Shown: piece after piece, positions 24,240 to 33,229 of the stretch
Position numbering within the stretch: the first letter of the stretch is position 1
How the letters are laid out: every line of letters starts with the position of its first letter
Assembly (NCBI RefSeq): GCF_001687325.1
Contig: NZ_LZRD01000020.1
Location: 62,001 to 126,000 of the forward strand
Source: Streptomyces sp. PTY087I2
Lineage (GTDB): Bacteria; Actinomycetota; Actinomycetes; Streptomycetales; Streptomycetaceae
Length of the DNA stretch: 64,000 nucleotides
Reading direction: 5' to 3'
Made by a program: the position numbers and the translations under genes
The notes under the pieces: generated by a model
The model's database searches: none
The model's input: the letters and a program-made list of their open reading frames with translations, nothing else
Told to the model about the DNA's origin: nothing

Positions 24240-25691
24240 TCAGCGGGTCTCGGTCGTGGCCTTCTCCTCCTCCGGGGTGCGCGACTGGAGCACCCGGTAG
24301 GAGACGAAGAGGATGAGCGCCCACAGCGGTGCGCAGTAGAGCGAGATCCGGGCGTCCTTGTCGATCGCCATCATCACGATGACCATGCCGATGAAGCAGA
24401 GCGCGAACCAGCTCGTGTACGGGGCGCCGGGGGCCTTGAACGATGACTGCGGCAGGAGACCGGCGTCGGCCTGGCGGCGGTAGCGGATCTGGCTGATCAG
24501 GATCATGATCCAGGCCCACATGCCGGAGATGGTCGCGAAGGAGACGACGTAGTTGAACGCCTCGCCCGGCCACTGGTAGTTGATCCACACGCCGACGAGC
24601 ATCAGGGCGGCGGAGAACGTGGTCCCCACCAGCGGCAGGCCGTTCTTCGTCAGCTTGGTGAAGGCGCGGGGACCCTGGCCGTTGAGGGCGAGGTCGCGGA
24701 GCATGCGGCCGGTGGAGTACATGCCGGAGTTGCAGGAGGAGAGCGCCGCGGTGAGGACGACGAAGTTGACGATGGCGGCGCCGATACCGAGCCCCATCTC
24801 CTCGAAGGCCTTCACGAACGGGGAGACGCCGGGCTTGAAGGTGGACCACGGCACGACCGACAGGATCATGATCAGTGCGCCGACGTAGAAGACGGCGATG
24901 CGCCACGGCACGGTGTTGATGGCCTTGGGCAGCACGGTCTTGGGGTCCTTGGACTCCCCGGCGGTGACGCCGACGAGCTCCACGGCGAGGAAGGCGAACA
25001 TGACGATCTGGAGCGTCATGAGGGTGCCGGTGATGCCGTTGGGGAAGAATCCGCCGTCGTTCCAGAGGTTGGAGACGGTCGCGGTGTCTCCGGCGTCGGA
25101 GAAACCGACGGTGAGAACGCCCGCGCAGATCAGAATCATGCCGATGATGGCGGTGACCTTGACCATGGAGAACCAGAACTCCAGCTCACCGAAGAGCTTC
25201 ACGGAGATCAGGTTGGCGCCGTAGAGAATGACGGTGAACACCAGGGCGGACAGCCACTGCGGAATGTTCCACCAGTACGTCATATAGGTGGCCGCTGCGG
25301 TGACTTCGGTGATTCCGGTGACCACCCAGAACAGCCAGTAGGTCCAGCCGGTGACGAACCCGAAGAACGGGCCGATGAATTCGCGGGCGTACTCCGAGAA
25401 GGAGCCCGAGACCGGGCGGTACATGAGCAGTTCGCCCAGCGCCCGCATGATGAAGAAGATGACCAGACCTGCGATGACGTAGGCCAGGATGAGGCTGGGC
25501 CCGGCCCGGTCGATGGCTTTGCCCGCGCCGAGGAAGAGCCCGGTGCCGATGGCTCCGCCGATGGCGATCATCTGAATCTGGCGAGCTCCCAGACCGCGCT
25601 GGTATCCCTCGCCACTGGTTCCGGCGTCCCCGGCATTTCCGCCGGGCTGACCCTTGTCGACCTGTCCCTCGTCGACGTGCGCCGATGTCAT
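24240..25691 (-). CDS. Amino-acid permease (CycA/GABA-permease family)
   Basis: A 483-residue, twelve-helix APC-superfamily transporter. Signature blocks: RQIQMIAIGGAIGTGLFLGA at the first helix, RALGELLMYRPVSGSFSEYA, and GESKDPKTVLPKAINTVPWR. This subfamily carries D-serine, D-alanine, glycine, GABA or aromatic amino acids by proton symport; the sequence does not decide which. ATG 25691 follows GGAGAAAGGCGCACCACC and gives a 45-residue polar head. A 15-bp palindrome lies 47 bases upstream. The gene interrupts the conserved DUF2017-mec spacing. Confidence 0.9.
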   Translation of the reverse strand: MTSAHVDEGQVDKGQPGGNAGDAGTSGEGYQRGLGARQIQMIAIGGAIGTGLFLGAGKAIDRAGPSLILAYVIAGLVIFFIMRALGELLMYRPVSGSFSEYAREFIGPFFGFVTGWTYWLFWVVTGITEVTAAATYMTYWWNIPQWLSALVFTVILYGANLISVKLFGELEFWFSMVKVTAIIGMILICAGVLTVGFSDAGDTATVSNLWNDGGFFPNGITGTLMTLQIVMFAFLAVELVGVTAGESKDPKTVLPKAINTVPWRIAVFYVGALIMILSVVPWSTFKPGVSPFVKAFEEMGLGIGAAIVNFVVLTAALSSCNSGMYSTGRMLRDLALNGQGPRAFTKLTKNGLPLVGTTFSAALMLVGVWINYQWPGEAFNYVVSFATISGMWAWIMILISQIRYRRQADAGLLPQSSFKAPGAPYTSWFALCFIGMVIVMMAIDKDARISLYCAPLWALILFVSYRVLQSRTPEEEKATTETR

Positions 25692-25737
25692 GGTGGTGCG
25701 CCTTTCTCCACGCCGATCCGCGCCGTACAAGGCTGCG

Positions 25738-25752
25738 GATCAGGTCCTGATC
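25738..25752. promoter_or_regulatory. Palindromic operator candidate upstream of amino-acid permease
   Basis: GATCAGGTCCTGATC is a 15-bp perfect palindrome with a central T, 47 bases before the permease ATG. A dimeric regulator (GntR or similar) could bind. The remainder of the gap 25753-25985 shows no other clear element. Confidence 0.5.
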
Positions 25753-25985
25753 CCCCCGGATATGGATGGAGTGCGACCGGCGTTCGGCCGGTGTGCAGCG
25801 CCCCCGGGAAACAGGGGTGGCGTCCCCGGGCGGTCGTGAAGATTTATCACGGCCGTCATGGGACACCGTGGGACATTTTGTGGCGCACATCACAGGCAAA
25901 AGGGGATGAAAGGCCCTGCCGGGAACGAATGACCCGAATGACTTGGGGTGATCGTTACTCGGATCTGAGCGTCCGTTGAGCGAAC

Positions 25986-26020
25986 AGGAGCCGCCCACCC
26001 GGGCTGGGTGAGCGGCTCCT
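25986..26020. terminator. Terminator after DUF2017 gene
   Basis: AGGAGCCGC...GCGGCTCCT with an inner CACCC/GGGTG pairing forms a long hairpin 17 bases beyond the DUF2017 stop. CTTTT follows on the plus strand. Confidence 0.7.
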
Positions 26021-26036
26021 CTTTTCCGGAGGCTGC

Positions 26037-26672
26037 CTACGGCATCAGGGTCTCGACCAGGGATTCCTGGAGGGCGCCGAGCCAGAGGTAGGCCATCACC
26101 ATGGGCTTGCGCGGGTCGGTGTCGGGGAGCCGGTAGAGCGAGCCCTCCTCGCCCTGGTCCTCGTCGGAGACCTCCAACCGGGTGCCGATGGTCAGGCGCA
26201 GGTCGTTGAGGGAGCGGAGCCAGCTCAGGCACTCGTCGCCGGTGAGGGTGAGGACGGCACCGCCGTCCGGGGCGGGCGAGAGCGCGTCCAGGGTGCGAAC
26301 GACGGCGAGGGCGTCGTCGCGCTTGCCGGAGCGCAGGTCCATCTCGGTGAACCGGCGGAACTCGGCGGACCGCTCGCGCAGCTCCTGCTCCTCCTCCGGC
26401 TTGCCGGCCCCGGCGGATCCCTCGGGCCCGCCGGGGCCGCCAGGGCCGCCGTAGGCGTCGGGGAAGAGCCGGGCGAGCGCCGGGTCGGTGGGCGGCTTGC
26501 TGGGGCCCTCGGCGAAGAGGGCGGCGAGCGGGTCCTCGCCGTCGGCGGGCTGGTCGCCGGGGCCGATCAGCTCCAGCAGCTGGACGGCGAGGGAGCGCAG
26601 GATGGAGATCTCGACCTCGTCGAGCGCGACGGCCGCGCCGCCGCCTGGGGTGGCCTCGAAATGGCCGGCCAT
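26037..26672 (-). CDS. DUF2017 family protein
   Basis: A 211-residue protein of the actinobacterial DUF2017 family. Residues 1-60 form a helical part (VALDEVEISILRSLAVQLLE), followed by a Gly/Pro-rich spacer (YGGPGGPGGPEGSAGAGK) and the conserved LTLTGDECLSWLRSLNDLRL with LPDTDPRKPMVMAYLWLG. Function is unknown. It lies directly downstream of clpS, as in mycobacteria (Rv1331-Rv1332). That constant pairing suggests a link to ClpS-dependent proteolysis, an inference only. ATG 26672 follows CGGAGAATCC. Confidence 0.9.
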   Translation of the reverse strand: MAGHFEATPGGGAAVALDEVEISILRSLAVQLLELIGPGDQPADGEDPLAALFAEGPSKPPTDPALARLFPDAYGGPGGPGGPEGSAGAGKPEEEQELRERSAEFRRFTEMDLRSGKRDDALAVVRTLDALSPAPDGGAVLTLTGDECLSWLRSLNDLRLTIGTRLEVSDEDQGEEGSLYRLPDTDPRKPMVMAYLWLGALQESLVETLMP

Positions 26673-26754
26673 GGATTCTCCGATGGTGGGTCGAACGGGG
26701 CGGGTGGCGGGGCAGAGCCCTGAAAAGGCGGCGGGGCAGGGCCCTGAAGGGTGA

Positions 26755-27072
26755 CTAGTTGCGGTCCTGGGTGAGGGTGGCCCACAGCCCGTAACCGTGC
26801 ATGGCCTGGACGTCGCGTTCCATCTCCTCGCGGCTCCCGCTGGAGACGACGGCGCGGCCCTTCTGGTGCACGTCCAGCATGAGCCGGTGGGCCTTGTCCT
26901 TCGGATAGCCGAAGTAGGCCTGGAAGACATAGGTCACGTAGCTCATGAGGTTGACCGGGTCGTTGTGGACGAGCGTCACCCACGGGACGTCCGGCTCGGG
27001 GACCGCGAAGGTCTCCTCGGCCGAATCGGGACGTTCGATCTCTAGCGGGGTAGCAACGCTCACCTGTCCCAT
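26755..27072 (-). CDS. clpS: ATP-dependent Clp protease adaptor ClpS
   Basis: A 105-residue adaptor that delivers N-degron substrates to ClpA/ClpC. The core PWVTLVHNDPVNLMSYVTYV contains the N-end recognition Asn-Asp and is followed by YPKDKAHRLMLDVHQKGRAV and REEMERDVQAMHGYGLWAT. ATG 27072 precedes a divergent 22-residue head; the longer frame is unlikely. It is divergent from pncB with a 79-bp promoter region and followed by DUF2017. Confidence 0.95.
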   Translation of the reverse strand: MGQVSVATPLEIERPDSAEETFAVPEPDVPWVTLVHNDPVNLMSYVTYVFQAYFGYPKDKAHRLMLDVHQKGRAVVSSGSREEMERDVQAMHGYGLWATLTQDRN

Positions 27073-27151
27073 GCTGCCACCCGGGCGGGCCCGGCGCACA
27101 AACGGACCCCACATCTCGTCACTTTGACGAATAGGGGGTAGCATCCCAGCC

Positions 27152-28480
27152 ATGAACACAGCGGACCTCGGTCGGCGGGTCGGCGTTCCGTCAACCGCGC
27201 TCTTCACCGACCAGTACGAACTGACCATGGTGCAGGCCGCCCTCAAGGCCGGCACCGCCGACCGGCACTCGGTCTTCGAGGCGTTCACCCGCCGGCTCCC
27301 CGAGGGGCGGCGCTACGGCGTCGTCGCGGGCACCGGACGGGTCCTGGACGCGGTGGAGAACTTCCACTTCGACGACGAGATGATCGGCTTCCTGCGCCAG
27401 CAGGAGATCGTCGACGAGCCGACCCTCGAATGGCTGGCGGGCTACCGCTTCAGCGGCGACATCTGGGGCTACCCGGAGGGCGAGGTCTACTTCCCCGGCT
27501 CCCCGATCCTGCGCGTGGAGGGGTCCTTCGCCGAGTGCGTGCTGCTGGAGACGGTGATCCTCTCCATCCTCAACCACGACTCCGCGATCGCCGCCGCGGC
27601 CTCGCGGATGTCGGCCGCCGCCGGGGGCCGCCGGCTGATCGAGATGGGCGCCCGCCGCACCCACGAGCTGTCCGCGGTCGCCTCGGCCCGTGCCGCGTAC
27701 GTCGGCGGCTTCGACGCCACCTCCGACCTGGCGGCGGGGTTCCGCTGGGCGATCCCGACGGTCGGCACGAGCGCGCACGCGTTCACCCTGCTGCACGACA
27801 GCGAGCGGGACGCGTTCCGGGCGCAGGTGGACTCGCTGGGCCGGGGCACGACGCTGCTGGTCGACACGTACGACGTGACCGAGGCGGTCCGGGCGGCCGT
27901 GGAGATCGCGGGGCCCGAGCTGGGCGCCGTACGGATCGACTCCGGGGATCTGCTGCTGGTCGCGCACCGGGTGCGGCAGCAGCTGGACGAGCTGGGGGCG
28001 ACGGGCACGAAGATCGTGGTGACCTCGGACCTGGACGAGTACGCCATCGCCTCGCTGGCGGCCGCGCCGGTGGACGCGTACGGGGTCGGCACCCAGCTCG
28101 TCACCGGGAGCGGGCACCCCACCTGCTCGATGGTCTACAAGCTGGTGGCCCGCGCCGGCTCGGCGGAGCCGGACGCGCCGCTGGTGCCGGTGGCCAAGAA
28201 GTCGCTCGGCGCGAAGTCGTCGGTCGGCGGTCGCAAGTGGGCCGCGCGCCGGACCGACGAGCACGGCGTCGCCGAGGCCGAGGTGATCGGCACCGGCCCG
28301 GTCCCCGAGGAGCTGGCCGACCGGCAGCTGCTGGCGGAGCTGGTGCGGGGCGGCGAGGTGATCGCCCGGGAGCCGCTGGACACGATCCGGGACCGGCACG
28401 TGGCCGCGCGCGCCGGACTGCCGATGTCAGCGATCCAGCTGTCACGGGGCGAGCCGGTGATTCCGACGGAGTACGCCTGA
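27152..28480 (+). CDS. pncB: Nicotinate phosphoribosyltransferase
   Basis: Converts nicotinate and PRPP to nicotinate mononucleotide in the Preiss-Handler NAD salvage route. The 442-residue protein has the N-terminal FTDQYELTMVQAALKAG and the phosphoribosyl-binding IDSGDLLLVAHRVRQQLDEL. It also has IVVTSDLDEYAIASL and GVGTQLVTGSGHPTCSMVYK, and the autophosphorylated His region HAFTLLHDSE. The start ATG 27152 follows GGGGGTAGCATCCCAGCC. Nicotinamidase (pncA) lies 404 bases downstream, so salvage of nicotinamide is covered by neighbouring genes. Confidence 0.95.
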   Translation: MNTADLGRRVGVPSTALFTDQYELTMVQAALKAGTADRHSVFEAFTRRLPEGRRYGVVAGTGRVLDAVENFHFDDEMIGFLRQQEIVDEPTLEWLAGYRFSGDIWGYPEGEVYFPGSPILRVEGSFAECVLLETVILSILNHDSAIAAAASRMSAAAGGRRLIEMGARRTHELSAVASARAAYVGGFDATSDLAAGFRWAIPTVGTSAHAFTLLHDSERDAFRAQVDSLGRGTTLLVDTYDVTEAVRAAVEIAGPELGAVRIDSGDLLLVAHRVRQQLDELGATGTKIVVTSDLDEYAIASLAAAPVDAYGVGTQLVTGSGHPTCSMVYKLVARAGSAEPDAPLVPVAKKSLGAKSSVGGRKWAARRTDEHGVAEAEVIGTGPVPEELADRQLLAELVRGGEVIAREPLDTIRDRHVAARAGLPMSAIQLSRGEPVIPTEYA

Positions 28481-28884
28481 GCCGGGCCTGGCCTGCCCCG
28501 GGCGGCCCGCCCGCCCGGACGCCGACCCGGCGGTCCGCCCGGGCGGACCGCCGGAGTCCGGTCCCGGGCCGCCGCCGGGCTGGTCCTGGACCACCGCCCG
28601 GCCGGCGGCCGGCCCGGTTACGCCCCGGGTACGCGCCCGGGGCCCGGCCCGCTTGCACGCCCGACGGCCGGACCGGGTACGCGCCGGGGCCGGTCCGGGT
28701 ACGCCCCGGCCCCCGGACCGGCCCGGTCCGCAACCGGGGGTTTCGCGGACGGGGCTTGATTGTGACGTTCCAGTGCCTAGGCTCGAACCCTCGGCACCCT
28801 CCCGGAGACCCCGGGAACCCCGGAGACTCCGGACACCCGGGGCCGCCGGGCCCGCCGCTCCATCCCCACCGAAGGACACCCGCC
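28481..28884. other. GC-rich pncB-pncA intergenic region
   Basis: About 250 bases of extremely GC-rich sequence with many short imperfect inverted repeats (CCGGGTACGCGCCGGGG, GGTCCGGGTACGCCCCGG). Reading frames run through it, but composition and lack of a start argue against a gene. A promoter for pncA is seen near its end. Confidence 0.6.
28756..28783 (+). promoter_or_regulatory. Housekeeping-type promoter for pncA
   Basis: TTGATT at 28756-28761 and TAGGCT at 28778-28783 are separated by 16 bases, a fair match to the HrdB -35/-10 consensus. The ATG of pncA is about 100 bases downstream. Confidence 0.5.
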
Positions 28885-29475
28885 ATGCACCGCGCATTGA
28901 TCGTCGTGGACGTTCAGAACGACTTCTGCGAGGGCGGCAGCCTCGCGGTGACGGGTGGTGCCGACGTCGCCGCCGCCATCACCGACCTGATCGGTGACGC
29001 CCAGCCCGCCTACCGCCATGTGGTCGCCACCCGCGACCACCACATCGACCCGGGCGACCACTTCTCGCCGAACCCGGACTACGTCGACTCCTGGCCGGTG
29101 CACTGCGTCGCCGGTACGGAGGGCGTCGGCTTCCACCCGAACTTCGCGCCCGCCGTCGCCTCCGGCGCCATCGACACCGTGTTCGACAAGGGGGCGTACT
29201 CGGCCGCGTACAGCGGGTTCGAGGGCTCCGACGAGAACGGGACCGGCCTCGCCCAGTGGCTGCGCGACCGCGAGGTCACCGAGGTCGACGTGGTCGGCAT
29301 CGCCACCGACCACTGCGTCCGGGCCACCGCGCTGGACGCGGCCCGTGAGGGCTTCGTCACGCACGTACTGCTCGATCTGACCGCGGGCGTCTCCGGGGCC
29401 ACCACGGAACGGGCCCTGGCGGAGCTGCGTACGGCGGGCGTGAAGCTCTCCGGCACGCCCGTCGTCGCGTCGTAA
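28885..29475 (+). CDS. pncA: Nicotinamidase (isochorismatase family)
   Basis: Hydrolyses nicotinamide to nicotinate, feeding PncB. The 196-residue protein has the cysteine-hydrolase triad D9 (IVVDVQNDF), K102 (VFDKGAYS) and C144 (ATDHCVRATALDAA), with metal ligands in ATRDHHIDPGDHF. ATG 28885 follows GAAGGACACCCGCC; a long frame from 27430 is antisense-like read-through of pncB and the GC-rich spacer. It is next to pncB but has its own promoter. Confidence 0.94.
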   Translation: MHRALIVVDVQNDFCEGGSLAVTGGADVAAAITDLIGDAQPAYRHVVATRDHHIDPGDHFSPNPDYVDSWPVHCVAGTEGVGFHPNFAPAVASGAIDTVFDKGAYSAAYSGFEGSDENGTGLAQWLRDREVTEVDVVGIATDHCVRATALDAAREGFVTHVLLDLTAGVSGATTERALAELRTAGVKLSGTPVVAS

Positions 29476-29506
29476 CCCAGTCTCTCGGGCCGAGCCCGTC
29501 CGGGCC

Positions 29507-29935
29507 CTACGCGGCCGGGCGGGCCGGTCCCGCGTACCCGCCGGGGCCCAGCAGCGCCCTGATCGGGTGCCACAGCTCCTGGCACGACGACACCGGTGCG
29601 GCCGCCTGATGCCCCAGGGCCGGCGGCCGGACACCGGCCCCGTCCGGCTGCGGGGCGGCCCGCCACAGCAGGCCGTCCGGATGGTGCAGCACCGCCGTGA
29701 CCTCGTCCGGCGTCGGCGGCCGGTCGTTGCCGCGCAGATAGACCGCCCGCAGCCCCAGATTGCGCAGCCTGGTCAGGGCGCGCGCCCGGTTCGCCGCGTG
29801 CACCAGCACCCGTACCGGGGCCCCGGGCCCGGCTCCCGTACCGCCGCAGGATCCCGTGCCGTCGGCCGGTCTGGTGAGGGTCAGGGCGACCACCACCGTG
29901 CCGTTCGGCAACCTGCAAAAACCTCCGCCAGCCAT
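29507..29935 (-). CDS. Hypothetical protein, 142 residues
   Basis: It starts MAGGGFCRLPNGTVVVALTL after GGGGGAGCGTGGAGC; an upstream ATG at 29989 has no ribosome site. The middle reads PVRVLVHAANRARALTRLRN and RAVYLRGNDRPPTPDEVTAV, followed by LLWRAAPQP. I do not recognise a family. Codon use looks coding (high GC3). It is convergent with pncA and follows the M6 protease terminator region. A small cytoplasmic alpha/beta protein is likely. Confidence 0.65.
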   Translation of the reverse strand: MAGGGFCRLPNGTVVVALTLTRPADGTGSCGGTGAGPGAPVRVLVHAANRARALTRLRNLGLRAVYLRGNDRPPTPDEVTAVLHHPDGLLWRAAPQPDGAGVRPPALGHQAAAPVSSCQELWHPIRALLGPGGYAGPARPAA

Positions 29936-29997
29936 GCTCCACGCTCCCCCGTGAGACGTCGTGTCAATAAGGATGTGAACAAGACGCACCTAAACAC

Positions 29998-30033
29998 GAT
30001 CGGCCGCCGCCCGCTAGAGGGCGACGGCCGATC
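29998..30033. terminator. Terminator after the M6 protease gene
   Basis: GATCGGCCG and CGGCCGATC with an inner CGCCC/GGGCG pairing make a nearly perfect 15-bp hairpin 26 bases downstream of the protease stop on the minus strand. Confidence 0.75.
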
Positions 30034-30059
30034 ATGGTTTGACCTGCGGTTTTACTTGA

Positions 30060-32462
30060 TCAGCGGCCCGAGGGGCTGACCAGGACGGTCATGGTCTGAC
30101 CGTCCAGGGGCTCGTGGACGATGGAGATGCGGGTGTTCGTGTCAGAAACCTTGACACTGCCCGTGGGGTTCTCCTTGTACCAGTAGGTGCCCTTGCGGTC
30201 GTCGAAGACCGGGTTGCCCAGGCTGGGCTTGATGTAGAGCGGCACGTCCGCGTTGTGGAGCGTGAAGCCCTTGTTCGGGTACCAGCTGAACGGGGCGTCG
30301 AACGGCTGGATCTTGTTGCGCAGGAGCGAGCCGTCCTTCCACTTGAGCGGCTTGGCGTGCGCGTCGATCGGCAGGATCAGACCCTGGCCCGGGTGGACGG
30401 AGGTGTTGTTGTCCTTCTGGGAGGTGTCCCAGAGCCAGACCAGCAGACCCGTCTGGTACGCGTAGTGCTCGACCCAGTCCGGACGGGTGGTGGAGAAGCC
30501 GAAGTTGTACGGGCCGACCTTCAGCGTCTGGTCGTACGAGACGTACTGGCGGTTCTCCGCGATGTAGTACTGCGGGTAGTCCTGGGTGAAGGACTCGCCG
30601 ATCCGCGAGAAGCCCTTGGCGGTCCAGCCGTTGTCGTCGCCCTCGGCGTTGTCCGCGAAGAGCTCGGCGCCGTCGGCCGTGATGGTGATCTCGTCGGCCG
30701 CGAAGCCCTTGCCGCCCGCGCCGCCGTCCGTCTGGTAGCGGAAGCGGAGGTCGATCTTCTTGCCCGCGTAGGCGTCCAGCGGGAAGGAGAGCTTCTTGTA
30801 GTCGCCCGAGACGTCGGTCAGGGCCGGCTTGTCACTGGCGTCGCGCGGGATGGCCTTGCCGTCGGCGGTGCCGTCGAGCGCGGTCCAGCTGGTGCCGCCG
30901 TTGTCGGACACCTCGGTGTAGAGGTAGTCGTAGTCGGCCTCGATGTCGTACCAGCCCGAAAGGTCCAGCGTGGCCTTGGACTTGCCGGTCAGGTCGACCG
31001 AGCGGGTCAGGGTGTTCGACAGGTCGTCGCCCATGTCGCTCCACCACTGCTTCGAGCCCTCGGCGGGCTTGACGACGGTGGTGGTGACGGCCTTCTCCGG
31101 CAGCTCGACGACGAGTGCCTGCGGGTTCTTGGTGTTGTACTCCGAGACGCCCAGCTTGTGCAGCGAGGTCTTGCCGGCCTTGGCCTTGTCGTAGTCGAGC
31201 CAGCCGAGCTGGAGCTTGTCCCACGAGGTCATGTCGCCGGGCAGGTCGCCGATCTCGCCCTTGCCGGTGCCGAGCCAGGAGCCCGCCGACATCAGGGACC
31301 AGAAGCCGACCGAGTTCTCGCCGCCGCCGGAGGTGTCGTACAGGTCCGGCAGACCGAGGTCGTGAGCGTACTCGTGGGCGAAGACGCCCAGTCCGCCGTT
31401 CTCGGGCTGGACGGTGTAGTCGCCGACCCAGATGCCCGTGTCGCCGATCTGGGCGCCACCGGCCTTGTTGTTCTCGGGGCCGGTCGCACCGGCGTTGGTG
31501 CCGTACGCGTACCAGCGGTGCGCCCAGATGGCGTTCTCGCCCTCGGCGCCGCCGCCGGCCGACTCGTCCTCGCCGGCGTGGACCAGCTGGAAGTGGTCGA
31601 TGTAGCCGTCGGGCTCGTTGAAGTTGCCGTCGCCGTCGTAGTCGTAGCGGTCCCACTGGTCGTACTCGGCCAGGTTCGCCTTGATCTCGGCGTCGGTGCG
31701 GCCCTTGGCCTTCTGGTCGGCGACCCAGGCGTTCACACCGTCGCGGACCGCGTCCCACACGTTGGCGCAGTTGGACTGGCCGCAGTAGTTGGAGCCGTAA
31801 CGGGCCTCGTTGTAGGGGACCTTGACCCAGTCGGAGACCTCGCCCTCGACCGAGTAGCGGCCCGAGGAGGTCTTCTCGTAGTAGGTCTTGAGCGAGTTGA
31901 CGCCCTTGCCCTCGCCGAAGTAGAGCTCCTGGAAGTGCTCCTGGTTGTAGTCGGACTTCCAGGCGGTGCTGTTGTCCTTCTTCGGGTCCGGCTTGGCGAT
32001 CTCGTTGTGCGCCGGGCCCGGGGTGCCGCCGTACTTCTTGACGGGCGGCTTGGGACCGTCGCCGTCCGGGTCGTACATCGTGGTGTCGTCGACCTCGTCG
32101 CCGAACTCCAGCAGGATGGTGAAGATCTTGTCGGTCTTCTCCCGGCCGAGCTCCACGTACTTCTTGTCGCCGAGCTTGACGACCTTGGAGCCGCTCTTGT
32201 TCGCCACCTTCTTGTCCCCGGCCAGCACCTGCTCCAGCGCGGCCTCGCGCTGGGCGGCCTGCTGCTCGCTGAAGGGGCCCTCCAGGTTGTGCTCCACATG
32301 CCCCTTGGCCGGCGCCGGGTCACGGCGGTCGACGGTGGAGACACCGGAACCTGATGAGCTGTCATGCGCCTGGGCGGTGGCGAAGGTCGACGCCGTCGCA
32401 GCGGTCGCGGCCATGGCCACGACAACGGCGGCGGCGCGAAGCGCCCGTCTCTGATTGGTCAC
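30060..32462 (-). CDS. Secreted M6 metalloprotease (immune inhibitor A family)
   Basis: An 800-residue exported zinc protease. Signal peptide: VTNQRRALRAAAVVVAMAAT to about residue 32 (ATAQA). A propeptide-like region with an N-terminal EGPFSEQQAAQREAALEQVL follows, then the catalytic domain with HEYAH and following Gly/Asp (HEYAHDLGLPDLYD, about 363-375). C-terminal beta-rich domains (ATLDLSGWYDIEADYDYLYT and similar) match InhA/M6 enzymes. GTG 32462 follows GGGGAGGAC and fits the signal peptide. It is probably secreted to digest extracellular protein. Calcium-type DYDGDGNFNEPDG lies near residue 274. Confidence 0.92.
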   Translation of the reverse strand: MTNQRRALRAAAVVVAMAATAATASTFATAQAHDSSSGSGVSTVDRRDPAPAKGHVEHNLEGPFSEQQAAQREAALEQVLAGDKKVANKSGSKVVKLGDKKYVELGREKTDKIFTILLEFGDEVDDTTMYDPDGDGPKPPVKKYGGTPGPAHNEIAKPDPKKDNSTAWKSDYNQEHFQELYFGEGKGVNSLKTYYEKTSSGRYSVEGEVSDWVKVPYNEARYGSNYCGQSNCANVWDAVRDGVNAWVADQKAKGRTDAEIKANLAEYDQWDRYDYDGDGNFNEPDGYIDHFQLVHAGEDESAGGGAEGENAIWAHRWYAYGTNAGATGPENNKAGGAQIGDTGIWVGDYTVQPENGGLGVFAHEYAHDLGLPDLYDTSGGGENSVGFWSLMSAGSWLGTGKGEIGDLPGDMTSWDKLQLGWLDYDKAKAGKTSLHKLGVSEYNTKNPQALVVELPEKAVTTTVVKPAEGSKQWWSDMGDDLSNTLTRSVDLTGKSKATLDLSGWYDIEADYDYLYTEVSDNGGTSWTALDGTADGKAIPRDASDKPALTDVSGDYKKLSFPLDAYAGKKIDLRFRYQTDGGAGGKGFAADEITITADGAELFADNAEGDDNGWTAKGFSRIGESFTQDYPQYYIAENRQYVSYDQTLKVGPYNFGFSTTRPDWVEHYAYQTGLLVWLWDTSQKDNNTSVHPGQGLILPIDAHAKPLKWKDGSLLRNKIQPFDAPFSWYPNKGFTLHNADVPLYIKPSLGNPVFDDRKGTYWYKENPTGSVKVSDTNTRISIVHEPLDGQTMTVLVSPSGR

Positions 32463-32532
32463 TTGAAGCAGTCCTCCCCGGGCGTCCGCGCAGCGGCCAG
32501 GGGGGTATGGAGAGGGCCGCGCGCGTAAACGC

Positions 32533-32544
32533 GTCACAAGTGAC
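32533..32544. promoter_or_regulatory. GTCACAAGTGAC palindrome upstream of M6 protease
   Basis: A 12-bp perfect palindrome 70 bases ahead of the protease GTG, next to GCGCGTAAACGCGT. It may be an operator. The 427-base gap 32463-32889 also holds TTGACT-18-TATGCG on the plus strand (32581-32610) and no gene. Confidence 0.45.
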
Positions 32545-32773
32545 GACATTCGATCGGAGTTATGAGAGAAAAGACAGACCTTGACTTGAACAGGCCAAGT
32601 GCACTATGCGGAGTGGTCTTCCGGTATACGGACGGTATGAGAAGGGCATGGGAACGGCAAAGGAACGGCGACCGGCCCGGATCCGTCCGGCCGGACGCTC
32701 CAACAGGCGCGCCACGCTGTCCGGTTGGTGAGAGCCGTGACTCCGTGCGCCCCCAGTGCACCGGTACCGTGTG

Positions 32774-32792
32774 TTAGGTCACGCTTACCACC
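32774..32792. promoter_or_regulatory. Weak iron-box-like site
   Basis: TTAGGTCACGCTTACCACC matches about 13 of 19 positions of the DmdR/IdeR iron box (TTAGGTTAGGCTAACCTAA). It lies 98 bases before the small membrane protein at 32890. Only the left half is strong, so the call is tentative. Confidence 0.25.
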
Positions 32793-32889
32793 GGTCCCGG
32801 TCGGGCATCCACCGTCGTAGGGTCGTTCGGCGTGCACGACCGCGCCCAACGCCGCCCGCCCATCCGACGTCCCGAGGACGGAATACGTC

Positions 32890-33219
32890 ATGCCGCGTCC
32901 GACTGCCGCACAGTTCGCCTACGGTTCGGCCACCGTCGTCGCAACGACGCTCGCCCTGCTGCTGCTGTTCCGCACGGAGTCCGGCGTGGGCGTGGCCGCC
33001 GCCGGCACGATCGCGCTGGCCCTCGGCCTCCTGGTCGCCGTACGCCTGCCGCTCCCCGGCCACCGGACGGCGGAGGGGACCGGACGGACCACGACCGCCT
33101 CGGCCGCCGCCCGGACGCACCACGCCCTGGAGGGCATCGGGGCCGGGGAGCGGGTTCCGGCGGCGCGTTCGTCCGCGCGTCCGGCGGCGCGGGCCGGCCA
33201 GCACTCGCTGCGCCGCTGA
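32890..33219 (+). CDS. Small membrane protein, 109 residues
   Basis: Residues 10-55 contain two hydrophobic helices (YGSATVVATTLALLLLF, VAAAGTIALALGLLVAVRL) joined by a short RTESGVG turn. An Ala/Arg-rich cytoplasmic tail follows. No family is recognised. ATG 32890 follows GAGGACGGAATACGTC. It is convergent with the RDD protein and ends 11 bases from it. GC3 is high, consistent with a real gene. Confidence 0.65.
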   Translation: MPRPTAAQFAYGSATVVATTLALLLLFRTESGVGVAAAGTIALALGLLVAVRLPLPGHRTAEGTGRTTTASAAARTHHALEGIGAGERVPAARSSARPAARAGQHSLRR

Positions 33220-33229
33220 CCGGAGACCG

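Noticed and set aside
28481..28884. Coding continuation between pncB and pncA
   Set aside because: The frame has no start, extreme GC and low-complexity composition; pncA has its own ribosome site and a promoter-like sequence.
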